DNA of 64,000 nucleotides from positions 186,001 through 250,000 of the forward strand of contig JAHHHJ010000003.1 of the NCBI GenBank assembly GCA_019359445.1. The letters run 5' to 3'. Positions 58,494 to 64,000 of the stretch are shown here, in pieces. The stretch comes from Kastovskya adunca ATA6-11-RM4. GTDB lineage: Bacteria > Cyanobacteriota > Cyanobacteriia > Cyanobacteriales > Coleofasciculaceae. The first letter of the stretch is position 1, and every line of letters starts with the position of its first letter. Under the pieces are notes generated by a model. It saw nothing but the letters and a program-made list of their open reading frames with translations. It searched no databases and was not told the DNA's origin. The position numbers were made by a program, and so were the translations under genes.

Positions 58494-58952
58494 CTATTTT
58501 GTCTGAGAATTCTCAAGACGTTGTTTTTCTAAACTCTGTGATTTGTTCGTCTGAGCAATCGCCCGTTCGAGTAGGTAATTGAGGAGAGTTCGTACGGCAA
58601 TGATGGCGGCAAGGCGAGCAATGTCATCCCATCGGCTGGAAATCATCGTTTTTAGAATACTGGCACCGACGAGAAAGCTCAAACCCAATGAAAAAGAATA
58701 TCCCATCGCCACACGGCTACTTTGAAAGACTTCTGCTGTTTGGGGTTGCAGCAAAGAGCTTCTAAGAAAGATAATCAGCGCTCGCATCACCCCTAGGAAA
58801 ATCACAAACAGGGCGAGCAGTTGACAAGTGCTAGTCAGAATACCGTTAACTATGATTACGAGACCAGCAATGCTGGTGTTAATAGACTCCAAATTCATTG
58901 ATTTTTGCAGAATTGACAGTTGAGGGGCGATCGCTTCGATGCTCCCACCCAT
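58494..58952 (-). CDS. DUF1622 family membrane protein
   Basis: A 152-residue protein with about three membrane helices (roughly residues 27-60, 80-100 and 108-130). The pattern ALFVIFLGVMRALIIFLRSS, MGYSFSLGLSFLVGASILKT and AAIIAVRTLLNYLLERAI is the DUF1622 signature. Its function is unknown. The first 18 residues (MGGSIEAIAPQLSILQKSMN) may not all be translated; a second Met at residue 19 (MNLESINTSIAGL) is an alternative start. It converges on the glycosyltransferase gene with 21 bases between the stops. Confidence 0.85.
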   Translation of the reverse strand: MGGSIEAIAPQLSILQKSMNLESINTSIAGLVIIVNGILTSTCQLLALFVIFLGVMRALIIFLRSSLLQPQTAEVFQSSRVAMGYSFSLGLSFLVGASILKTMISSRWDDIARLAAIIAVRTLLNYLLERAIAQTNKSQSLEKQRLENSQTK

Positions 58953-59119
58953 CGTATTGAATCACATCACGTCCACCACCCTCTGAAGGAGGCGATCGCG
59001 CTTAATTCAAGATTTGGTAAAAGTCGGCGATAAGTACAAGGGTTGCTCGTCTAAGCAAAGAAAGGTTCCTACTTCCACCATCAGCAGCGAACCTTTCCAG
59101 GGTTGTTGTCCCGACTTAG

Positions 59120-60730
59120 TTAGTAACTCGCCTTCAACAAACGGCTAAAGATGTTAAAGTTTTTGTCAATCCAACCAATCAAGTCTTCAACATTGGAGAG
59201 GACTGGCGGCGGGTTAGAAATTAGCGTATCTAACTCAATCAATCGCTCAAAATCAACCTTCACCTCACCTTGACGCTCGGTGCCATCCGCCTGAGAAAAC
59301 TTCACCCCCGCTAGCTGCATGATCTTAATTAACTCTTGAGCCATAATGCCGTAGCCAATGGTTGTCGGATGAATGCCATCTAAGGAGAATAGACCGCCTT
59401 GGGTGCGACCTTGAGAGTTAGAGACAAAGAAGCGAGAATCCGGTATGGGGTCAAGTGCTTGCAGTGCTGGCGGCAGTTCATATTTACCCCCGACTTTATC
59501 CCACCAACTGGGTCTAGCGTTGATGTCATGGATATAGCGGCGCGATGCTAAGCGATCCAGTAACCCCGCCGCTTCAAAAACATACCAGTCTCTGCCTTCT
59601 AGTCGCGCCTCTTTCACGGCATTAGTAATAGACTCGTTGTACTGGTCAATGGCACTATCAATTGCCCTTACCTCAGGCCCAGTCAGGTGGGGATGCTTAT
59701 CGGGATTGAAATCTTTGTCTTTAATCCAGGGCAAGGTGTAGTAAGGGAAGTATCGAGAACCTGGCTCTGCTTTAGACTCAATACCACGAGCAAACGGTGC
59801 AATGGTGACGTGAGGAACCGTTCCCAAAATCACATGACGAGCGCGGATTTTCTTGATTTCCTTCACCAGCTCGTCTAGTTCGGCTTGAAAGTGAATGGGA
59901 CGCCAGACAGTGTAGCGGTCGTTGACGGATATGTCGTCGTAGCCTGGGCCGCTCCACTGCACATTAAAGGTGAGAATACTACCCAGAGCATTGTTAGAAC
60001 CGATCAGGACAATCAGCGTTTCAATGCCATCCCCTTCGCCTGCTTCTGCACCTAATGCAGCGGCGGCTTGCACGGGGGAGAGGGCTTTACCTTGTGCATC
60101 CCGTGCGGTATTTAAAACCCGCACTGCCGAACGTTCGTTGTGGTACTCAACAACTTGTCCGGCAACATTATCCTTCGGCGGGTTCTGATGCAGTATCTCC
60201 TTGCACATATCTGCGTTGCGCGAGATTGTGTTCCGCAAATCCCAGCCGTAGACGGCAAGATTGTGATTAATTTTTCCTCTAGGATCGGGGGGAATTGCAC
60301 CAGAACCGCGTTCCCAGTAATCCTCCACCTCATCCATCACTTGACGGATCAACGCCAAACCGGGCGGAAATTCCCACCAATCGATTTTTTCACCGTATCG
60401 CTTCTCTAACTGACGCGCCAGCCATTCTAAGTTGAGAGGCAATCCACCTCCTGGCCCGTTGTAGGTGGGATAACGCAGCCCATCCCAGCCCAGTTCTTTA
60501 GCAATAATTCTCGGATAGGAAAAGCTGGTATCTGCGATCGCACCACTCTTAAATCCATGGGTTAACGAATCACCGATAGTAACAAGTCGATGGCGGGGAG
60601 TACCTTGGAGGTTAACGTTAACCGCGATACCAAGAGTCGGGTCTGTGATCGGTTCTCTTGCTTCGGCGCGGATTTCAACGTCCTCTGGCGTTTTCGGATC
60701 GAGCATGTCCGGCGTAATCGGTCTTACCAT
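59120..60730 (-). CDS. SGNH/GDSL hydrolase, large form
   Basis: A 536-residue hydrolase. Block I is VTIGDSLTHGF (Ser55), block III is LIGSNNALGS, and block V SLDGIHPTTIGYGIMAQ carries the catalytic Asp and His. It is much longer than the usual 200-250 residues, with inserts between blocks I and III and a helical tail. No signal peptide is seen, so it would be cytosolic unless secreted by another route. Lipase, esterase or acyl-hydrolase activity is likely and the substrate is unknown. I start at the ATG at 60728-60730 (MVRPITPDML), with AAGGAA seven bases upstream; an upstream start would overlap the divergent gene's leader. Confidence 0.88.
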   Translation of the reverse strand: MVRPITPDMLDPKTPEDVEIRAEAREPITDPTLGIAVNVNLQGTPRHRLVTIGDSLTHGFKSGAIADTSFSYPRIIAKELGWDGLRYPTYNGPGGGLPLNLEWLARQLEKRYGEKIDWWEFPPGLALIRQVMDEVEDYWERGSGAIPPDPRGKINHNLAVYGWDLRNTISRNADMCKEILHQNPPKDNVAGQVVEYHNERSAVRVLNTARDAQGKALSPVQAAAALGAEAGEGDGIETLIVLIGSNNALGSILTFNVQWSGPGYDDISVNDRYTVWRPIHFQAELDELVKEIKKIRARHVILGTVPHVTIAPFARGIESKAEPGSRYFPYYTLPWIKDKDFNPDKHPHLTGPEVRAIDSAIDQYNESITNAVKEARLEGRDWYVFEAAGLLDRLASRRYIHDINARPSWWDKVGGKYELPPALQALDPIPDSRFFVSNSQGRTQGGLFSLDGIHPTTIGYGIMAQELIKIMQLAGVKFSQADGTERQGEVKVDFERLIELDTLISNPPPVLSNVEDLIGWIDKNFNIFSRLLKASY

Positions 60731-60834
60731 GTTATTTCCTTGACTGAGGGTGAGCAATTTCAATAATGAACGATCCAAAGGCGTTTCCCTCGACTCCGGA
60801 ACTAAGTTGTAAAATCAAAACTTTCGCAACAACG

Positions 60835-61395
60835 ATGAATACCCCTTCGCACTTTTTAATGACTGCGGCTCTAGATAAAGCCTTCCCACGCATTCCCATC
60901 GTAAAAAGTGCGTTTCTCTTCGGCTCTGTTGCTCCAGATTTGCCGCTATGGTTGTTGTCTATTGGTAGCTTGATTTACTACCACTACATTTTGGGCTGGA
61001 GTGTTGCTGATACAACTGATTTAATGTTTACTCAGTTGTATTTCCACAATCCCTTTTGGATTGCGGCACACAATTTTCTGCACTCGCCAGTTTTGTTGCT
61101 GTTGGCGATAGGATTTTTGTGGCGATCGCGTTGTAATATCAATTCCCCAGAGCGTTGGTTATTCTGGTTCTGCGTGGCTTGCCTGCTACACACCAGCGTC
61201 GATATCCTCACCCATGTAGATGATGGCCCGTTGTTGTTTTTCCCCTTCGAGTGGACAATCCGGTTTCGCAGTTGGTTCAGCTATTGGGATGAGCAATACT
61301 ACGGTCGAGAGGTGGGATTGTTTGAACTCGTGATGGATGGCGTGCTATTGATTTATCTCTCCCATCCCCTGCGGCGTCGGATCAGACGTTGGTGA
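60835..61395 (+). CDS. YdjM/metal-dependent hydrolase-like membrane protein
   Basis: A 186-residue protein with four or five membrane helices. MNTPSHFLMTAALDKAFPRI, LFGSVAPDLPLWLL, FWIAAHNFLHSPVLLLLAIG and ACLLHTSVDILTHVDDGPLL place His and Asp residues as in the YdjM/YbcI-type membrane-bound hydrolases. Those are related to zinc-dependent hydrolases of the DUF457 group. The activity is unproven. I prefer the ATG at 60835; an earlier ATG at 60766 would overlap the leader of the divergent SGNH gene and adds 23 unmatched residues. Confidence 0.75.
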   Translation: MNTPSHFLMTAALDKAFPRIPIVKSAFLFGSVAPDLPLWLLSIGSLIYYHYILGWSVADTTDLMFTQLYFHNPFWIAAHNFLHSPVLLLLAIGFLWRSRCNINSPERWLFWFCVACLLHTSVDILTHVDDGPLLFFPFEWTIRFRSWFSYWDEQYYGREVGLFELVMDGVLLIYLSHPLRRRIRRW

Positions 61396-61505
61396 TTTAG
61401 GTTGTACAGCTATAGATAGCGATCGCTAATCCTTTTAGTGAGTTCACCAGCAAAGGCGTTGACGCCCTATCATGAACCAGTGACAAATCATTTCTGCAAC
61501 GAAAA

Positions 61506-61910
61506 ATGTTTAAATTTTCCGGAAAAAAACCTGATAACCTGGGCGTTCGCGATCGCCAACTCGCCCCTTGTCCAAATACCCCCAACTGCGTCTCTAGCCA
61601 AAGCCCGATCACTGACAAAGAGCACAGCATTGAGGCTTTGTCCTACAATTCCACTCCGGCTGAGGCAATGAGTCAGCTCAAGACAACCCTACAGTCGATG
61701 GAACGGGTAAACATCATCTCAGAAACTGAGGACTATCTCTATACAGAGTTCACCACTGCGTTGATGGGGTTTGTAGATGACGTGGAATTTTTAATCGATG
61801 ACAGCGCTAAAGTTATTCATGTGCGATCGGCATCGCGTCTAGGAAAGTCAGATTTAGGCGTCAATCGCCAGCGAGTTGAATCAATCCGCGCTAAATTTAA
61901 CTCGCTTTAG
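61506..61910 (+). CDS. DUF1499 family protein
   Basis: A 134-residue soluble protein with the DUF1499 markers LAPCPNTPNCVSSQS (two Cys residues) near the start. YTEFTTALMGFVDDVEFLID and VIHVRSASRLGKSDLGVNRQ, then RVESIRAKF, complete the pattern. The function is unknown. It is a common cyanobacterial and plant-plastid family. No signal peptide or membrane helix is evident. It follows the YdjM-like gene by 110 bases on the same strand. Confidence 0.93.
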   Translation: MFKFSGKKPDNLGVRDRQLAPCPNTPNCVSSQSPITDKEHSIEALSYNSTPAEAMSQLKTTLQSMERVNIISETEDYLYTEFTTALMGFVDDVEFLIDDSAKVIHVRSASRLGKSDLGVNRQRVESIRAKFNSL

Positions 61911-62102
61911 TCGGTTTGGACGGATATCAGCAAAGATTCTCCGTTCCAACAATTGATAAAACAAGCCCCATTACAGCTATTTTCCAGTAAATAGACCTGC
62001 TAATTGGGTAAGGGCAAGGCACAGTGCCAAGCCCTGACGATTTTGTAGTCCAAAGAAATAAAAACGGCTGTAATTCTAAATTCCTGGAGTTAGCAGACTT
62101 GC

Positions 62103-63101
62103 TCAATTTTTGTCATGGAGAAGTTGATTAATTTGACTTTGCAGTTTTTCCCGTAAGCCTTGAGCATTGCGGTAAGTTGAGACGGCTTTTGAGCTAGCTT
62201 GTGATGTTTCTAAAGACGGTTGATCAAGCGGTTGGATATAGTAGCGCAGGCGAGTTCTCATTGCCCAAACGCCCATCGAGGGGAAGAGAGCAAAGATCAG
62301 CATCAACGGGGAAAGGGGTAGAAAGGGAAGGGAGAGTAACTTGGCGATGCGTTTGAGATGATACCCCCAAGGATGCAAAAACTCACTACCAATGCAGACT
62401 ACGGGGAGAATCGGAATTTGATAGCGATCGCTCAATCGAATAAAGCTAGGATGAAAGGTTTCCAGCTGGTAGCGCTTTGCCCAACCCTTGCGAGGGCCGT
62501 GTAAACCTTCTGGGGTATAAAGCAGAGTGGTTTTATCGGCAACGGCAGCTTCAAAAGCATCCGCTTCTGCCCTAACCCCCCCCAAAGCATTTGCCCATCC
62601 CGGCGGTAGCCACCAGATCATCCAAGCATGGTCAAATAAAGACACACCTGCAATCGGTTGGACTGTCCATCCCTTCGTCTGGCTAAGGAGAGTCCCCAAG
62701 CCCAATACATCCCAAGGGAAGGACATCCCTGCATGGTTCATCGCCACAATCAAAGGCCCAGTTTCGGGCAAATTCTCCGCCTGATGCAACTCCCCGCGAA
62801 AGTAGTATTTTACGATCGGGGTAAGGATTTCCTGGCTGAAGGCTTGCTGGTAGTTGGGGTCAAACTTACTCACTTCCGGGCGAGGTAAACGACAACCTAG
62901 ACGCAACCAGCGAATCAGTAAGGCAAGATAAAAGCCACCGGGAATCAAAAATAAGCCATATTCCAGCCAGTTCCAGCCATCAGGATCGGCATGGTAGTGC
63001 TGCCAATGACGGTTAAATAAAATTAGCCAGCCTGGGGGATACCACAGGCAAAACCAATCGAACCAGGTGAATCGGTAGGGAGAGTTTGAGGATTGCGGCA
63101 T
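62103..63101 (-). CDS. 1-acylglycerol-3-phosphate-type acyltransferase (PlsC-like)
   Basis: A 332-residue membrane-associated acyltransferase. A hydrophobic N-terminal region (about residues 45-65) precedes the acceptor block AMNHAGMSFPWDVLGLG. In this block His and Asp are eight residues apart rather than the usual five, as in a cyanobacterial subfamily I recall. TLLYTPEGLHGPRKGWAKRY provides the phosphate-binding block and IPILPVVCIGSEF the last one. It would transfer a fatty acyl group to a lysolipid or other acceptor. The start ATG is at 63099-63101. No lipid gene is adjacent. Confidence 0.82.
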   Translation of the reverse strand: MPQSSNSPYRFTWFDWFCLWYPPGWLILFNRHWQHYHADPDGWNWLEYGLFLIPGGFYLALLIRWLRLGCRLPRPEVSKFDPNYQQAFSQEILTPIVKYYFRGELHQAENLPETGPLIVAMNHAGMSFPWDVLGLGTLLSQTKGWTVQPIAGVSLFDHAWMIWWLPPGWANALGGVRAEADAFEAAVADKTTLLYTPEGLHGPRKGWAKRYQLETFHPSFIRLSDRYQIPILPVVCIGSEFLHPWGYHLKRIAKLLSLPFLPLSPLMLIFALFPSMGVWAMRTRLRYYIQPLDQPSLETSQASSKAVSTYRNAQGLREKLQSQINQLLHDKN

Positions 63102-63185
63102 TCGGTAGCACTAGGTTTGAGCGCATCCTATTTAATAATCTGAATTAGCTAAGAATGCCCTCTGTCAGATAGCAGATTTTTGCTT

Positions 63186-63722
63186 CTATCGATTGGGAAT
63201 TTGATACTCAAGCAGATGTAATGTATTGCCCGCTAAATTTTGCTTGTCATTTACTCTAACGATTGTTCCACCAAGGGATTCGGGAATTTTTCGACTGGCA
63301 ATATTTTGCTTGTCAACGGGATAAGTTAGGTAGTCGCAATTTATATTTTTAACTGCCCACTGTTTAATTCCCGCGATCGCCTCTCGTCCATATCGATTGC
63401 CATGTGCCAACTTCTTCAGCCAAATTCCTAACTCTGGCTGCTTATCTAGGTTGTGAAGTCCAGCACAACCCAAGAATTCTTGAGTTTGTTTTAACAAGAT
63501 AACCAGTTGTAAGTTTGTCCCTGCTTGCAGTCCTTGTAATGATTCCTGAATAAAGGTTTCTGTCTCGGCGATTGTTTTGGCTGGCTGGGGATAGGTATAG
63601 GAGGTAATTTCTTCAGTAAATTCTGAAAAAATCGCTTCCTTATACTCCATCGAAATTGGTTTTAGTAAAAGGCGAGAGGTTGAAATTTCTACATCCAGGA
63701 GATTCATAAACGGCTTGGGCAA
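63186..63722 (-). CDS. GNAT-family N-acetyltransferase (RimJ/RimL type)
   Basis: A 178-residue acetyl-CoA-dependent acetyltransferase. TSRLLLKPISMEYKEAIFSE, FLGCAGLHNLDKQPELGIWL and the acetyl-CoA-binding segment HGNRYGREAIAGIKQWAVKN are typical of the RimJ/RimL-like group. DYLTYPVDKQNIASRKIPES, then LGG, completes the fold. The substrate is unknown. I keep the ATG at 63720-63722, though a second Met four residues in (MNLLDVEIST) is possible. It lies about 42 bases downstream of the MAPEG gene on the same strand. Confidence 0.9.
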   Translation of the reverse strand: MPKPFMNLLDVEISTSRLLLKPISMEYKEAIFSEFTEEITSYTYPQPAKTIAETETFIQESLQGLQAGTNLQLVILLKQTQEFLGCAGLHNLDKQPELGIWLKKLAHGNRYGREAIAGIKQWAVKNINCDYLTYPVDKQNIASRKIPESLGGTIVRVNDKQNLAGNTLHLLEYQIPNR

Positions 63723-63764
63723 ATTAGCGATCGCCCTTTATAAATAGGGGACAGGTAGAGGAAT

Positions 63765-64000
63765 TCAATCCACAATCGTCAAGATTATTCCTACTAGCGA
63801 ACCTAAAAGCAACGAGACAATCGCCAAGGCATTAATCCCAAAACCAGGCAATCGTTTTTCAGTAGCTTGATAGTAGCCCCAAGCGTATACTAGGCGTCCA
63901 ACTATCCAGATGGCTCCAATTACAGCTCCCCAAATTGGGCTGACAAACAAGGAAAATAGCCACAAGCTTGGTATAAACAGTACGAGCTGTTCTAATGTAT
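63765..64000 (-). CDS. MAPEG family protein, C-terminal part (start beyond window end)
   Basis: The frame is open to the right edge and reads TLEQLVLFIPSLWLFSLFVS. It continues PIWGAVIGAIWIVGRLVYAW, then GYYQATEKRLPGFGINALAI and two hydrophobic segments. The pattern NTxEQxxLF, GRxxYxxGY, RxxGF is the MAPEG signature (membrane-associated eicosanoid and glutathione metabolism), which includes small glutathione-dependent membrane enzymes. About 77 residues are visible and the N-terminal helix lies outside. The function in cyanobacteria is unproven. Confidence 0.9.
   Translation of the reverse strand, partial: TLEQLVLFIPSLWLFSLFVSPIWGAVIGAIWIVGRLVYAWGYYQATEKRLPGFGINALAIVSLLLGSLVGIILTIVD

Noticed and set aside
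1-64000. tRNA, rRNA, prophage or integrated plasmid signatures
   Set aside because: I saw no tRNA-like cloverleaf arms ending in CCA-type acceptors, no rRNA motifs and no cluster of phage or plasmid genes; the GH104 enzyme alone is not enough to claim a prophage.

Overview
The window reads as a chromosomal segment of a filamentous or otherwise non-marine cyanobacterium. It carries photosystem I genes (psaF, psaJ, psaL), chlorophyll-synthesis genes (chlP, chlI, ycf54) and many cyanobacterial DUF families, and the octamer GCGATCGC (HIP1) recurs throughout. Intergenic regions hold many short tandem repeats, as in large Coleofasciculus/Microcoleus/Oscillatoriales-type genomes; the genus is my inference. 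No rRNA, tRNA, CRISPR array or prophage was seen.

Layout. 1-2.6 kb: end of a Trm1-like tRNA methyltransferase, a repeat tract, mtnB, an EamA transporter and two small ORFs. 2.8-5.2 kb: LysR regulator, membrane-anchored alpha/beta hydrolase, small K/E/T-rich protein. 5.3-7.0 kb (minus): ycf54, pdxJ and a DUF2809 gene. 7.2-12.6 kb: three successive duplicated pairs (DUF2231 x2, DUF2993 x2, hemerythrin-type x2). 13-21.6 kb: pentapeptide protein, CHAT-CHASE2 membrane protein, GH104 lysozyme-like enzyme beside 57-nt direct repeats, SDR, DUF1997, DUF4079 and a 13-repeat ankyrin protein. 21.6-23.3 kb: an IS200/IS605-type element with frameshifted tnpB, then dispersed repeats. 23.3-30.1 kb: membrane protein, purH, psaL, psaJ, psaF, tsaD, chlP. 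30.1-38.4 kb: a Cys-rich candidate ORF before a CysA-like ATPase, an orphan peptide/nickel-type binding protein and permease, a MITE-like element, the MlaD/MlaF lipid-transport pair and chlI. 38.7-44.1 kb: AT-rich putative nuclease-like gene, DUF429, Uma2, trpS, metF and two small conserved proteins. 44.3-49.3 kb: a 1650-residue double hybrid histidine kinase. 49.5-54.7 kb: a broken hydrolase, then a nickel/cobalt ECF uptake locus (lipoprotein, NikL-like protein, cbiM, cbiQ, cbiO) interrupted by an antisense K+ channel gene. 54.9-64 kb: SLH porin, GT4 glycosyltransferase, DUF1622, SGNH hydrolase, YdjM-like protein, DUF1499, acyltransferase, GNAT and a partial MAPEG protein.

How the genes work together. 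Three groups stand out. ChlI (Mg insertion), Ycf54 (cyclase assembly) and ChlP (phytyl tail) serve chlorophyll synthesis, and PsaF/J/L receive the pigment in photosystem I. CbiM, CbiQ, CbiO and two extracytoplasmic proteins form a metal importer. MlaD and MlaF belong to an envelope lipid transporter whose permease lies elsewhere.

Most notable signals: the psaF-psaJ-psaL order with a proline-rich PsaL loop (associated with tetrameric PSI), the CHAT-CHASE2 fusion, the Cys-codon-rich ORF upstream of the CysA-like ATPase, the split metal-transport locus, and several families of small palindromic or TIR-bearing repeats. I found no clear new multi-gene defence or biosynthetic system.
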